From Deltaproteobacteria bacterium (GTDB taxonomy: Bacteria > Desulfobacterota > Syntrophia > Syntrophales > Smithellaceae): a stretch of 33,189 bases of DNA. Positions 16,188-25,384 of the stretch are shown one piece after another. Both the position numbers and the translations under genes were made by a program. Numbering within the stretch: position 1 is the first letter of the stretch; every line of letters begins with the position of its first letter. The notes under the pieces were generated by a model. It saw only the letters and a list, made by a program, of their open reading frames with translations. It ran no database searches and was not told where the DNA came from. The DNA is taken from contig JAPLJP010000177.1 of the NCBI GenBank assembly GCA_026388535.1, positions 1 to 33,189 of the forward strand, given 5' to 3'.

Positions 16188-16805
16188 ATGCTGCTGTCTA
16201 TCAACAGCCAGAATCCACAAATGCGCCTTATCAAAAAAGCCGCTGATTTTCTGCGTCAGGGTGGGATAATAATTTATCCGACCGACACGGTTTACGGTTT
16301 GGGCTGTGATTTGTCCAATAAGAAAGGTATTGAAAAAATTTACGAATTGAAAAGACGAAACAGAAAACAACCATTGAGTTTTGTTTGCTCTGATCTTAAA
16401 CATATAAGTCAGTATGCCAAAGTAACCGATTACGCGTATAAAACAATGAAAAGGCTTTTGCCGGGAGCTTATACTTTTATTCTTGAGGCTTCGCGGTTGG
16501 TGCCTAAAATTATTTTACCGAAAAGATCGACTACGGGAATAAGAGTCCCTGATAATCAAATTTGTCTGGCTTTGATCAAAGAACTTGGTCAGCCGATAAT
16601 CAGCACCAGCGTAAAAACAGAACAGGGCGAAACTTTAGGCGATCCCTCTGTTATAAAAGAATACTTCGGCAGGACCGTTGACTTAATTATTGATGGTGGT
16701 ATTATAATGCCGCAACCATCCAGCGTCATCAGCCTTGTTGATGACAATATAGAAATTATTAGAATTGGTAAAGGCGACATAAGCGCCTTTCTACCACGGG
16801 AATGA
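16188..16805 (+). CDS. Sua5/YciO/YrdC-family protein (L-threonylcarbamoyladenylate synthase type)
   Basis: This 205-residue single-domain protein has the YrdC fold. The family makes threonylcarbamoyl-AMP from threonine, bicarbonate and ATP for the t6A modification of ANN-decoding tRNAs. Visible motifs are GGIIIYPTDTVYGLGCD (25-41), the KRRNRKQPLSF signature (55-65), LLPGAYTFIL (89-98), STTGIRVPDN (114-123) and a closing PSSVISLVD strand. The length without the extra Sua5 C-terminal domain and the overall sequence suggest the YciO subgroup, whose role in t6A is less certain than that of TsaC. AGGAAGTTAAAAC precedes the ATG. A hairpin-repeat module fills the space before the next gene. Confidence 0.88.
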   Translation: MLLSINSQNPQMRLIKKAADFLRQGGIIIYPTDTVYGLGCDLSNKKGIEKIYELKRRNRKQPLSFVCSDLKHISQYAKVTDYAYKTMKRLLPGAYTFILEASRLVPKIILPKRSTTGIRVPDNQICLALIKELGQPIISTSVKTEQGETLGDPSVIKEYFGRTVDLIIDGGIIMPQPSSVISLVDDNIEIIRIGKGDISAFLPRE

Positions 16806-16830
16806 ATCCCATAGTACTTTTTGGCTTCAT

Positions 16831-16990
16831 TCCCTCCGCTACGCGGGATTGTTCCCAATGGCCGTTTGCTATTGGATAATTCGACTGACAAACTTTAATG
16901 CGCTTAGCTTTTAAAGTTTGAGTCTCATTACAATTTACCAATTCCGATACGCTTCGCCTGGCGGCAGCCAGGCTTTGCTTTCGTAATTGG
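16831..16990. repeat. variable-stem hairpin module, copy A
   Basis: This stretch is a chain of foldbacks between the YciO-like gene and RNase E/G. A TCCC...GGGA hairpin (16831-16848) comes first, then CCAAT/ATTGG (16855-16875), then connector GGATAATTCGACTGA. Stem CAAACTTTA/TAAAGTTTG (16889-16897 with 16912-16920) follows around loop ATGCGCTTAGCTTT, and connector AGTCTCATTA closes it. A last foldback, CAATT/AATTG, encloses CCTGGC/GCCAGG. The two connectors and the CRCTT...TTT loop recur at 25.4 and 26.2-26.46 kb with other stem sequences. Confidence 0.75.
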
Positions 16991-17104
16991 AGGTTTACGA
17001 ATAAATACAAAAGGTCGCACCGCATATTTTATGAATAGACTTTGAAAAAAGTCCATCCTCGTGCGAATACGCACAAAGATATCAGCCGGCCAAAAAGGAC
17101 ATTT

Positions 17105-18946
17105 ATGAAACACACGATGCTTGTTAACGCTGTTCACAAAGAACAGATGCGCATGGCTACCGTTAACGAAAAAGGTATTCTTGTTGAATTCAACATTGAA
17201 ATGCCGACAAGAGAACCCATTACCGGTAATATTTTTAAAGGCAAGGTTCTTAAAGTTGAACGCGGCCTGCAGGCGGCCTTTGTTGATTATGGCGGCGGCA
17301 AAGACGGTTTTCTTCCGCTTAAGGATGTTGGCCCGGAGTATTTAACCGAACAGGAAAACGGCCAGACTCATGGCAAAGCGGCGCTTAAAGCCGGCCAGGA
17401 AATAATTATCCAGGCTGTAAGAGAAGCAATCGGCAATAAAGGAGCCCTCTTAACTTCATATATTTCTCTCCCCGGCAGATATTTAGTCCTGCTTCCCAAC
17501 AAACCCGGCAGCGGCATCTCCCGCAAGGTGGAAGATGAAGAAGACCGGCAGAAAATAAAAAACATCATGAAGCAGATTAAAATCCCTGAGGATATGGGAT
17601 TTATCGTGCGGACAGCGGGATTCAACCGGACAAAGCAGGAAATTTACCGCGATTATCAGCTTCTTGTGCGTCTTTGGAAAGAAATATGCAAGAAGGCAGG
17701 CAGTATTAACGCGCCCTCTCTGATTTATCAGGAAACCGATTTCGGCGTGTGCAGTTTGCGCGATTATCTGACGCCGGAGATTGACGAAATTCTGGTTGAT
17801 GATCTGGAAACCTTTCGTAAAATGCGCGCTTATTTAAGGGCTGTGGCTCCGCGTCACATAAGAATACTCAAACATTACAAGGAAAAAATACCCATTTTTG
17901 ACAGTTTTAAATTGGAAGAACAGATACGCGTTATTTATCAGGACAGAGTGGATCTGAAGTCCGGAGGATATATTATTATTAATCCGACTGAGGCAATGAT
18001 CACAATTGATGTTAATTCCGGCCGCGGCTCCAATAAGAGAAACATTGAGGAAACCGCTTTCAAAACAAACATTGAAGCCAGCGAAGAAATTGCCCGGCAG
18101 TTGCGCTTACGGGACTTGGGCGGATTGATTATCATCGATTTTATTGACATGATGGACAAAAAACATAACGCCGAAGTGGAAAAGTCTTTCAAAAAAGCGC
18201 TGAGCATTGATAAAGCAAGAATTCAGCTATCACGTATTTCTAAATTCGGCATGCTGGAATTATCGAGGCAGAAGAAACAGTCAACGATTCAGGAAATCAG
18301 CTACACAAGATGTCCTTACTGTAAAGGCAGCGGTTTGCGTCCGTCTTTGGAATACGCCGCGTTGGGAGCGTTTCGTAAAATTGAATCAGAAGCGGTCAAG
18401 GGTATTTACTCCGAATTAAGAATAACTTTACCGCATGAAATCGCCGATTACATTCTGAATCGTAAAAGGAGCGAACTTCTGAATCTGGAATCAGCATTCG
18501 ATGTCATCTTGCATATTTTTGGCAGTATGGAAATATCGTGGGATAAGGTGGAAATACAGCAAACCATCAAAGAGAAACCATTGGATGTTTCTGAACCGGA
18601 CGAGGAAACTTCTCCAAAAACAGAGGAACATTCAGTATCGGCGGTTGACGAAAAAGTTTCAGTAAATGGTGAGAAATCCCATAAAAAGAAAAGCCGCCAT
18701 AGGCCGCGTCACAAGAAAAGAAAACCGTCGGAAACAGTAACGGAAGATTCTTCATCGGAGAATATTTTACCGGTAACAGTTTCGGAGACGCCCGGCGGCG
18801 AAAATTTACCGGCGGCGCAAAATCCACCGGCAGAGACAGTTACGCTTATCATTGAACGGGCTAAACCGGAAGAAATTATTGCCGCTCCAGAACCGGATAA
18901 AAAGGAAAGTAACTTTATCGAAACAGAAAAAAAGAATGATGAATAA
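17105..18946 (+). CDS. rng: ribonuclease E/G family endoribonuclease
   Basis: This 613-residue protein cleaves single-stranded A/U-rich RNA in rRNA maturation and mRNA decay. It has an N-terminal S1 domain (about 35-120), then the 5'-sensor and DNase I-like catalytic regions. The metal-binding Asp302 (TIDVNSGRG) and Asp345 (IIIDFIDM) match E. coli D303 and D346, and the zinc-link CPYC (403-406) matches C404/C407. This numbering supports ATG 17105, which has AAGGA a few bases upstream, over the longer TTG frame at 17042. The tail after about 500 is Glu- and Lys/Arg-rich (KKKSRHRPRHKKRK), low in complexity and probably disordered. It could bind RNA or partner proteins, but it is shorter than the E. 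coli RNase E scaffold. Confidence 0.93.
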   Translation: MKHTMLVNAVHKEQMRMATVNEKGILVEFNIEMPTREPITGNIFKGKVLKVERGLQAAFVDYGGGKDGFLPLKDVGPEYLTEQENGQTHGKAALKAGQEIIIQAVREAIGNKGALLTSYISLPGRYLVLLPNKPGSGISRKVEDEEDRQKIKNIMKQIKIPEDMGFIVRTAGFNRTKQEIYRDYQLLVRLWKEICKKAGSINAPSLIYQETDFGVCSLRDYLTPEIDEILVDDLETFRKMRAYLRAVAPRHIRILKHYKEKIPIFDSFKLEEQIRVIYQDRVDLKSGGYIIINPTEAMITIDVNSGRGSNKRNIEETAFKTNIEASEEIARQLRLRDLGGLIIIDFIDMMDKKHNAEVEKSFKKALSIDKARIQLSRISKFGMLELSRQKKQSTIQEISYTRCPYCKGSGLRPSLEYAALGAFRKIESEAVKGIYSELRITLPHEIADYILNRKRSELLNLESAFDVILHIFGSMEISWDKVEIQQTIKEKPLDVSEPDEETSPKTEEHSVSAVDEKVSVNGEKSHKKKSRHRPRHKKRKPSETVTEDSSSENILPVTVSETPGGENLPAAQNPPAETVTLIIERAKPEEIIAAPEPDKKESNFIETEKKNDE

Positions 18947-18981
18947 AAAAACGACTATTCTATAAAGTAATAATTATAGAT

Positions 18982-19800
18982 CTATTTTCCGCTGGCTAAT
19001 TCTTTTGATCGCCTGGTTGCTGCTTCAACGGCGGCAACAATTATCGCACGAATATTTTTCTCTTCCATTACCTTCAATCCGGCAGCGGTCGTGCCGCCCG
19101 GCGATGTCACCATTTCCCTTAATTGAACCGGTTCTTTATCGCTTTGAATGCACAGACGGGCGGCCCCCAGCATGGTTTGAGCCGCCAGCTGTTTTGCCAA
19201 AGCGCGCGACAATCCGGTTTTCAATCCCGCATCAATCAGCGCTTCGATGATAAGGAAAAAGTAAGCAGGGCCACTGCCGCTCAATCCGGTCACCGCATCC
19301 ATCAGCTTCTCTTTAACTTCAACGCTTATGCCTACGGCATTGAAAATTGCGCGCGTAAGTTTAATATCATTTGCCTTAGCGCCACTGCCTGCGGCAACTG
19401 CGGCAGCTCCTTCGCCGACGAGAGCGGGAGTATTGGGCATTACTCTGACAACGCGAACTCCTTTGTTCATTAATTTTTCAATAAAATTCGTCGTGATACC
19501 TGCCGCAATGGAAATAATAACTTTTGACTTATTGACTGATGAACTAATTTCTTTAAGAGTCGCGGCCATATTCTGCGGTTTGACGGCGAGAATTATTATA
19601 TCCGCGCCTTTAACGGCTTTCACATTATCGTGGGAAACTTTTAGCTTCAGAGATGAGCGGAGGAAATCAAGCCTTGCGGTATCAATGTCCGTAACGATGA
19701 TATCTGCGGCAGGTACAATTTTATGCGTGATTAAGCCCTGGGCTATGATGCTTCCCATTTTCCCGCCGCCGATAATTGCTATCTTTTTATCTTTAAGCAT
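18982..19800 (-). CDS. proC: pyrroline-5-carboxylate reductase
   Basis: This 272-residue cytosolic enzyme performs the last step of proline synthesis, reducing 1-pyrroline-5-carboxylate with NAD(P)H. The N-terminal Rossmann motif is IIGGGKMGSIIAQGL (9-23), and VKPQNM near 75 is the usual second nucleotide-site signature. The C-terminal dimerisation domain carries GLSGSGPAYFFLIIEALIDA and REMVTSPGGTTAAGL, which form the substrate pocket. GGAGGAACTAGAAT precedes the ATG on the minus strand. It is convergent with the RNase gene, with only 35 bases between the stops and a small foldback there. It is divergent from the hydrolase gene at 19942. Confidence 0.95.
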   Translation of the reverse strand: MLKDKKIAIIGGGKMGSIIAQGLITHKIVPAADIIVTDIDTARLDFLRSSLKLKVSHDNVKAVKGADIIILAVKPQNMAATLKEISSSVNKSKVIISIAAGITTNFIEKLMNKGVRVVRVMPNTPALVGEGAAAVAAGSGAKANDIKLTRAIFNAVGISVEVKEKLMDAVTGLSGSGPAYFFLIIEALIDAGLKTGLSRALAKQLAAQTMLGAARLCIQSDKEPVQLREMVTSPGGTTAAGLKVMEEKNIRAIIVAAVEAATRRSKELASGK

Positions 19801-19941
19801 ATTCTAGTTCCTCCGGTATTATTCATACGTTTTTTCTTTTTATCCTGTTAATCCAAATCGGGTCAAGTTTTTTTGTTGGCTATTCTTCCGTTGCATTAAA
19901 ATTTGCTTTTGTGATACTTAACTTACAAGGTTCTAAAACAT

Positions 19942-20745
19942 ATGTTGAAATATTTTGAAATTGAATCGGTAGAAATAGCTTGCTGGGTAAATAACAGCGA
20001 TGTTGACGCGTGTAAACAAAATCTGGTTTTTATCCACGGCTCCGGTGGAAACCACAGCATCTGGTCTCATCAATATGGCCGGCTGCATAAAAAATATAAC
20101 ATAGCCGCCGTTAATCTTCCCGGGCATGGCCACTCCGGCGGCAAGGGAGAAAAAGACGTTAGGGACTATTGTCTATGGATAAAGAAATTACTGGCTGAAT
20201 TTGATTGGAAAAGATCAGTGCTTGTGGGTCATTCGTTAGGCGCAGCCATCGCGCTTCAATTTGCTATAAATTATCCTGAAGAAATCGCCGGAATTGTATG
20301 TATTGGCTGCGGAATGAAAATGCCGGTTAATCCTTTTTTCCTGGAATTTTTACAAACAAATCCGCCGGAGGTGCCAGTGGAAATAATCGATTTAATTTGT
20401 AAATATTCGCTGGCCAAGAAAAATCGTTCTAAATATTCCGCTCCGTTGCGAAAAAGCATTTCCCAATCAAAAGTTGATGTTTTATATGGCGATCTTTCAG
20501 CGTGCAATGAGCTGGACATAACCCGGGAGACAGGTAAAATCAGCGTGCCCGCTTTAATCATCTGCGGAGCGGAAGATAAAATGACGCCGCCTGATCTATC
20601 GCGCGCGCTTGCCGCGGGCATCAGGAAAGCAACGCTGGAAATAGTTGAAGGCGCCGGTCATATGGTTATGCTGGAAAGACCGACAGAATTTAATACGTCT
20701 TTGGACAAATTTGCCGCTTTAATTTCCGCGGTAGTTCCCAGATAA
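19942..20745 (+). CDS. alpha/beta-hydrolase fold protein
   Basis: This 267-residue cytoplasmic protein has the complete alpha/beta-hydrolase catalytic set. The oxyanion-hole strand is HGSGGNHSIW (32-41), nucleophile Ser98 sits in VLVGHSLGAA, the acid is Asp212 (GAEDKMTPP) and His240 sits in EGAGHMVMLERP. The layout fits small esterases or lipases and C-C hydrolases; substrate specificity cannot be read from the sequence. It starts a same-strand run with the YggT, DUF167 and MurJ genes, 33 bases before yggT, so it is probably the first gene of that operon. No strong SD is visible before the ATG (AAGGTTCTAAAACAT is the best candidate). Confidence 0.88.
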   Translation: MLKYFEIESVEIACWVNNSDVDACKQNLVFIHGSGGNHSIWSHQYGRLHKKYNIAAVNLPGHGHSGGKGEKDVRDYCLWIKKLLAEFDWKRSVLVGHSLGAAIALQFAINYPEEIAGIVCIGCGMKMPVNPFFLEFLQTNPPEVPVEIIDLICKYSLAKKNRSKYSAPLRKSISQSKVDVLYGDLSACNELDITRETGKISVPALIICGAEDKMTPPDLSRALAAGIRKATLEIVEGAGHMVMLERPTEFNTSLDKFAALISAVVPR

Positions 20746-20778
20746 GACCGAACGCTGGGTTATCAGAAAGGTGTTTTT

Positions 20779-21075
20779 ATGTTTGTTTTAAGTAATTTTG
20801 TTATTGCGCTGGCGAAGGTCATTGATATCGCGTTAACTTTTTATATGTGGATTATTATTTTTCGCGCTGTGATATCATGGGTTAATCCTGACCCCTATAA
20901 TCAGATCGTGATTTTTCTGTATCGTGTTACCGAGCCGGTTCTACGGCCTATACGGAGGTTATTGCCAATACGCAATATAGGGATCGATTTTTCACCTGTT
21001 ATAGTTATCCTAGTGATTATCTTTTTAAAGTATTTCTTGGTGGAAACTATGATTCAACTGGCCAGTCATCTCTAA
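20779..21075 (+). CDS. YggT family integral membrane protein
   Basis: This 98-residue protein has two hydrophobic helices (about 5-33 and 66-93) separated by the family signature, which includes AVISWVNPDPYNQI and LYRVTEPVLRPIRRLLP. YggT proteins are short inner-membrane proteins linked to cell division and osmotic tolerance in some bacteria; the biochemical role is not settled. AGAAAGGTGTTTTT before the ATG is the ribosome site. It is followed 26 bases later by a DUF167 gene, a pairing seen in many Gram-negatives (yggT-yggU), and then by murJ, which supports the assignment. Confidence 0.9.
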   Translation: MFVLSNFVIALAKVIDIALTFYMWIIIFRAVISWVNPDPYNQIVIFLYRVTEPVLRPIRRLLPIRNIGIDFSPVIVILVIIFLKYFLVETMIQLASHL

Positions 21076-21101
21076 TTTTTTTTTAAGAAAGGAAATTACT
21101 T

Positions 21102-21416
21102 TTGACCAATGTGGTTTTTTTGAGAGAGTCGAAAAACGGCCTGACTTTCAATATTCAGGTAATTCCGCACGCTTCCCGCGCGGAAATATCGGACGTGCAA
21201 GATGGCGCTTTAAAAATCAAGGTTACCGCGCCACCTGTGGAAGGAGCGGCCAACGAGGCTTGTATCAAATTGTTAGCTAAAGAACTGGGGCTGAAGAAAA
21301 GCCAGATGGAAATATTATCGGGCGCCAAATCACGAAGAAAAACAATTTTGGTTAAAAATATAAATAAGTCAGATCTGGAATTAAAGATAAATAGATTGGC
21401 TAACAAGTCATTATGA
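21102..21416 (+). CDS. DUF167/YggU family protein
   Basis: This 104-residue cytosolic protein has the small alpha/beta DUF167 fold. Visible motifs are VIPHASRAEI near 26, LKIKVTAPPVEGAANEACI (43-61) and LSGAKSRRKTILV (77-89). Its molecular function is unknown. The start is TTG 21102, supported by AAAGGA about eight bases upstream. Its stop overlaps the murJ start as ATGA, so the two are translationally coupled. Its position after yggT is the common conserved arrangement. Confidence 0.9.
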   Translation: MTNVVFLRESKNGLTFNIQVIPHASRAEISDVQDGALKIKVTAPPVEGAANEACIKLLAKELGLKKSQMEILSGAKSRRKTILVKNINKSDLELKINRLANKSL

Positions 21417-22996
21417 AACAAAAAGAGGTTTCAGAAAATTCCAAGGTCGTCAAAGCCGCCGGGATTGTTGGCGCGTTGACAATGGTCAGCCGCGTTTTCG
21501 GTCTCGTGCGCGATATGGTGATTGCCGCCTTTTTTGGCGCCAGTTGGATGACTGATGCCTTCTGGATTGCTTTTCGTATTCCCACTACGTTAAGCCGGCT
21601 GCTGGGCGAAGGATCGCTTACAGCTTCTTTTATCCCTGTTTTTACCGAGTATTTGCAAAAAAAAACGAAAGATGAAGCATTGGAATTGGCATATAACGCA
21701 TTTACGATTCTTTCTATAATTCTTACTTTTGTATCGGTTCTGGGCATTATTTTTTCGCCGTTTATTATCAGGCTTATCGGACACGGTTTTATTTCTGATC
21801 CAAGGCAATTCGCGCTGGCAGTTTTTTTAAACCGCCTGATGTTCCCTTACATATTTATCATTTCACTAGGAGCATTATGCATGGGAATTTTGAATTCCTT
21901 CCGGCGTTTTGCCTCTCCGGCTTTATCTCCGGTCATGTGGAATATCTCTATTGTAGCAGCGGCGTTGGGATTACGATCTTTTTTTGCCGAACCTATTACG
22001 GCGCTGGCCGTGGGCGTCCTGATTGGCGGTGTGCTGCAGCTTGCCCTGCAATGGCCTTTTTTACGGCAATGCGGTGTTAAATTGAAATTTCGCTTTAATT
22101 TCCGTCATCCGGGTTTGAAGCAAATCGGTCTTCTCATGATTCCGGCGATGCTGGGAGCGGGAATCACCACCATCAATGTTTTTGTCTCGAGCACTCTGGC
22201 CTCCATGCTGCCGGGTGGTTCTGTTACGTATCTTTTTTATGCCGACCGGATAATGGAACTGCCGCTGGGTGTTTTTGCCATTGCCATCGGCACGGCGGTA
22301 CTGCCAAGCTTTTCGAGACATGCTGCGGCAGGTAATATGGATGAATTAAAATCCAGCATTTCTTTTTCACTGCGGTTAATGCTTTTTTTGACTATTCCGT
22401 CAACATTCGCTTTGATGGCATTGAACCTGCCGATTATCTCTGTTTTGTTTCAACGCGGCGCGTTTAACACGCAGGCGGCTATTTTTACCAGCGAGGCCCT
22501 GTTTTTTTACGGTATGGGCCTCTGGGCTTTTTCCGTAGTTCGCGTTTTTGTTCAGTCGTTTTATTCGTTGCAGGATGCCAAGTGGCCAATGAGGGTCGCC
22601 ATGATTGCTTTTGTCGTTAATCTTATCTTTAGTCTGGCGCTTATGTATCCGATGAAGCACAAGGGGCTGGCTCTGGCCAATTCACTTTCTGCCGTTTTTA
22701 ATGTCTTTATCCTGTTTTTTGTACTGAGGAAAAAAATAGGGAAATTTCTCGATCGTTCCTTTTACATATCTGTTTCCAAAATTATCTTGTCCTCTGTTAT
22801 GATGGTTGTTTCCATTATGTTCATTGATTATTTCTTGCCATGGAATACCAACGCTGATTTTAAGACGAAATTGGTTTATCTTATCAGCGCTATTGCCATT
22901 GGAACTGGAGTATTCTTTACAAGCGCTTACTTGCTGAAGAGTCAGGAAATCAATTCACTTATAAATATTATAAAAAAGAAGTTAACTATTTCCTGA
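21413..22996 (+). CDS. murJ: lipid II flippase MurJ
   Basis: This 527-residue inner-membrane protein of the MOP superfamily has about fourteen helices and flips undecaprenyl-linked lipid II to the periplasm for peptidoglycan synthesis. Family motifs are VSRVFGLVRDMVIAAFFGAS near the N-terminus, where essential Arg residues line the cavity, and RIPTTLSRLLGEGSLTASFI. Further along come GALCMGILNSFRRFASPALS and YFADRIMELPLGVFAIAIGT-like residues (YADRIMELPLGVFAIAIGTA here). Length is standard for MurJ. It is the last gene of the hydrolase-yggT-DUF167-murJ run, coupled to DUF167 by a four-base overlap. Confidence 0.95.
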   Translation: MKQKEVSENSKVVKAAGIVGALTMVSRVFGLVRDMVIAAFFGASWMTDAFWIAFRIPTTLSRLLGEGSLTASFIPVFTEYLQKKTKDEALELAYNAFTILSIILTFVSVLGIIFSPFIIRLIGHGFISDPRQFALAVFLNRLMFPYIFIISLGALCMGILNSFRRFASPALSPVMWNISIVAAALGLRSFFAEPITALAVGVLIGGVLQLALQWPFLRQCGVKLKFRFNFRHPGLKQIGLLMIPAMLGAGITTINVFVSSTLASMLPGGSVTYLFYADRIMELPLGVFAIAIGTAVLPSFSRHAAAGNMDELKSSISFSLRLMLFLTIPSTFALMALNLPIISVLFQRGAFNTQAAIFTSEALFFYGMGLWAFSVVRVFVQSFYSLQDAKWPMRVAMIAFVVNLIFSLALMYPMKHKGLALANSLSAVFNVFILFFVLRKKIGKFLDRSFYISVSKIILSSVMMVVSIMFIDYFLPWNTNADFKTKLVYLISAIAIGTGVFFTSAYLLKSQEINSLINIIKKKLTIS

Positions 22997-23095
22997 ATTG
23001 ATTAAGCCGATAAAATCATTGACTTCAACATTCCAAAATGATAGGAACCTTCGTTCTTATACGGTATAAACAAGGAAAAACCGTAGAGGTAAATT

Positions 23096-24370
23096 ATGTT
23101 AGATATTAAATATTTAAGACAAAACATCGATTTTGTCCGCAAAAAGATGGATGAACGCGGCCAAAAAATAGATTTTGATCGATTTTTAGGTCTGGATGCG
23201 AAAAGACGCGACATTCTGCAGGCGGTGGAAACCCTCCGTAATGAACGCAACAGTGTTTCCAAGCAAGTTGGTGAACTCAAAAAGAAGAAAGAGGATGCTT
23301 CGGCGCTTATTGAGAAAATGGGCGAAGTATCGGCCAAGATAAAAGAATACGATGAAAGCCTGCGTGTCACAGAGGAAGAGCTTAATACTTTTGTCATGAT
23401 CGTGCCGAATATTCAGCATGAATCGGTGCCACAGGGCCTAGGATCCGAAGACAATCCGGTGGTGCGCACCTGGGGCGAAAAGCCGGTTTTTAGTTTTGAG
23501 CCCAAACAGCATTTTGATTTAGGAGAAAGCTTAAATATTCTGGATTTCGCGCGCGGAGCGAAAATTACCGGGGCGCGGTTTACACTTTATCGCGGTGCAG
23601 GAGCTCAACTGGAAAGAGCTATCTTAAATTTTATGCTGGATTTGCACACGGCAGATCACGGTTACACGGAAGTGCTGACGCCGTTCATGGTCAATGCCGA
23701 AAGCATGACCGGTACCGGCCAGTTGCCGAAATTCAAAGAGGATCTTTTTAAGATTGAAGGCATGGAATATTATTTAATTCCGACAGCGGAAGTTCCGGTA
23801 ACCAATATTTACAGAGAAGAAATCTTGGAAGAAGAAATGTTGCCGATTTATCTGGTGGCGTATTCTCCCTGTTTCCGAGCGGAAGCCGGTTCCTACGGCA
23901 AGGATACTCGCGGATTGATTCGTCAGCATCAGTTCAATAAAGTGGAAATGGTGAAGTTCTCCAAACCGGAAACCTCTTATGATGAATTGGAAAAACTGAC
24001 CGCCAACGCGGAAGAAGTTCTTAAACGTCTGGGCATTCCTTTCCGCACCGTCTGTCTTTGCACGGCGGATCTTGGTTTTTCTTCGGCCAAGACTTATGAC
24101 GTGGAAGCGTGGCTGCCCGGACAAAATACGTATCGGGAAATATCTTCGTGCAGTAATTTCGAAGATTTTCAGGCGCGCCGGGCATCTATCCGTTTCCGCA
24201 GGAAAGAAAGCGGCAAGGTAGAATTTGTCCACACTTTAAACGGCTCCGGTTTGGCGATTGGCAGAACAGTTGTGGCGGTACTGGAAAATTATCAGCAGGC
24301 CGACGGCAGTATTATCATACCGGAAGCTTTGCGTCCTTATATTAGAGGTCTGGAAAGAATTACTCCTTAA
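23096..24370 (+). CDS. serS: seryl-tRNA synthetase
   Basis: This 424-residue cytosolic class II synthetase charges tRNA-Ser. The N-terminal coiled-coil arm (about 1-105, Lys/Glu-rich) grips the long variable arm of tRNA-Ser. The catalytic core has the [15 protein letters not shown] segment, motif 2 ([20 protein letters not shown], then HQFNKVEM) and motif 3 ([18 protein letters not shown]). The C-terminus, [16 protein letters not shown], is canonical. GTAGAGGTAAATT is the ribosome site. I looked for a T-box leader in the 99 bases upstream and saw none. Two tRNA-Ser genes, its substrates, follow within about 180 bases. Confidence 0.96.
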   Translation: MLDIKYLRQNIDFVRKKMDERGQKIDFDRFLGLDAKRRDILQAVETLRNERNSVSKQVGELKKKKEDASALIEKMGEVSAKIKEYDESLRVTEEELNTFVMIVPNIQHESVPQGLGSEDNPVVRTWGEKPVFSFEPKQHFDLGESLNILDFARGAKITGARFTLYRGAGAQLERAILNFMLDLHTADHGYTEVLTPFMVNAESMTGTGQLPKFKEDLFKIEGMEYYLIPTAEVPVTNIYREEILEEEMLPIYLVAYSPCFRAEAGSYGKDTRGLIRQHQFNKVEMVKFSKPETSYDELEKLTANAEEVLKRLGIPFRTVCLCTADLGFSSAKTYDVEAWLPGQNTYREISSCSNFEDFQARRASIRFRRKESGKVEFVHTLNGSGLAIGRTVVAVLENYQQADGSIIIPEALRPYIRGLERITP

Positions 24371-24404
24371 GACTATCTAAAGGATAATAAAAATATTTAT
24401 ATAT

Positions 24405-24490
24405 GGAGGGATGGCCGAGTGGTCGATGGCGGCGGTCTTGAAAACCGTTGACCGAAAGGTTCGCGGGTTCGAATCCTGCTCCCTCCGCCA
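24405..24490 (+). tRNA. tRNA-Ser (anticodon UGA)
   Basis: The acceptor GGAGGGA pairs with TCCCTCC, followed by discriminator G and encoded CCA. The anticodon loop CTTGAAA shows TGA, reading UCA codons. A long variable arm typical of class II tRNA-Ser and the T-loop GGTTCGAATCC are present. It lies 34 bases after serS. Confidence 0.96.
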
Positions 24491-24551
24491 GAAAACAAAA
24501 ACAAGCGGTAAATTTTTATCGCCGTTTTTAAAAATAGACCGTCAACAAAGC

Positions 24552-24646
24552 GGAGAGATGGCTGAGTGGTCGAAAGCGATCGCCTGCTAAGCGATTGTAC
24601 GCCCTTTAAAGGTGTACCGCGGGTTCAAATCCCGCTCTCTCCGCCA
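24552..24646 (+). tRNA. tRNA-Ser (anticodon GCU)
   Basis: The acceptor GGAGAGA pairs with TCTCTCC, then discriminator G and encoded CCA. The loop CTGCTAA gives anticodon GCT for AGC/AGU codons. The variable arm is long (GTACGCC...GGTGTAC region), as expected for serine, and GGTTCAAATCC forms the T-arm. Confidence 0.96.
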
Positions 24647-24703
24647 GTTTTAAAAATTGAGTTGCTTTTTTAATATCGGCAGCTTTCAATTTTATCAGCA
24701 TAA

Positions 24704-24780
24704 GCGCCCATGGCTCAGCTGGATAGAGCGTCGGACTACGAATCCGGATGTCGCAGGTTCGAATCCTGCTGGGCGCACCA
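24704..24780 (+). tRNA. tRNA-Arg (anticodon ACG)
   Basis: The acceptor GCGCCCA pairs with TGGGCGC, then discriminator A and encoded CCA. The anticodon loop CTACGAA gives ACG, which TadA would deaminate to ICG to read CGU, CGC and CGA. Length is 77 bases with a short variable loop. It is the last of the tRNA cluster before a strong terminator. Confidence 0.96.
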
Positions 24781-24786
24781 GTAAAT

Positions 24787-24820
24787 AAAAGGGCTTACCT
24801 TGCGGAAGCCCTTTTATTAT
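24787..24820 (+). terminator. intrinsic terminator of the tRNA cluster
   Basis: AAAAGGGCTT (24787-24796) and AAGCCCTTTT (24806-24815) form a 10-bp stem over a nine-base loop, running into TTTTATTATTTT. It lies seven bases after tRNA-Arg and ends the serS/tRNA transcript. Confidence 0.92.
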
Positions 24821-24900
24821 TTTATTTTACCTTTGTACGAAAAATGTTCTGTTATTTCCATTAATATGGTTTGAAAAAAAGATTGCGGAACTAATTAACC

Positions 24901-25242
24901 TTATGGATTCAAGTTCCTTCTTTTTAATTCTAAGCGGACATCAATCCGGCGAGCTCTTAGATCATCGGCTGTGTACCCCGAGCCACCAGTGCCTACGCTG
25001 GCACCACCCCCAACACCGTGACCAAAACTGCCAATTCCAATACCGAATTGAGGGCTTGACTGTTTCTCCTGACGTTCAATTTCATCGTTGAGACTGTAGT
25101 AATAACGAAGGATATTCTCGTTACTCATGGTTTTATAATCTTCGGCGAGCAACTCCGTTGATTTTCCCGCGCATCCCAAAATAAAAATCACGGCAGTGAT
25201 TATAAGAAGCAATATGCTAATATTTCTAATTATTTTCATCAT
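24901..25242 (-). CDS. small hypothetical lipoprotein with Gly-rich segment
   Basis: This 113-residue protein has a lipoprotein signal (hydrophobic about 8-21) and the lipobox FILGCAG with Cys24 as the lipidation site. The mature part has a charged helix (about 35-61, with Asn/Glu/Arg). A Gly/Ser-rich flexible stretch (GIGIGSFGHGVGGGASVGTG) follows, then an Arg-rich C-terminal helix (DDLRARRIDVRLELKRRN). I do not recognise the family. AAGGAG lies just before tandem ATG codons at 25242 and 25239; either could be used. Its stop lies about 80 bases past the convergent tRNA-cluster terminator. Confidence 0.8.
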   Translation of the reverse strand: MMKIIRNISILLLIITAVIFILGCAGKSTELLAEDYKTMSNENILRYYYSLNDEIERQEKQSSPQFGIGIGSFGHGVGGGASVGTGGSGYTADDLRARRIDVRLELKRRNLNP

Positions 25243-25384
25243 ATATTATTCTCCTTATATTATTGTTTTTTATGCCAGTAAAATATGACATTTCGTAATT
25301 ATTAAGGATTAATTTCAATAAAAACAGTCATGCGCATTATAAACCAAATTTTCTGTTTGTCTATGAAGATTTTTTAAGAAGTCA

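Noticed and set aside
17042-17104. Longer N-terminus for RNase E/G from TTG 17042
   Set aside because: ATG 17105 has a better SD and makes the catalytic residue numbering agree with E. coli RNase E.
18947-18981. Bidirectional terminator between rng and proC
   Set aside because: The foldback (CTATA/TATAG) is too short and A+T-rich to call.
22997-23095. T-box leader before serS
   Set aside because: The gap is only 99 bases and shows neither a T-box consensus nor a terminator.
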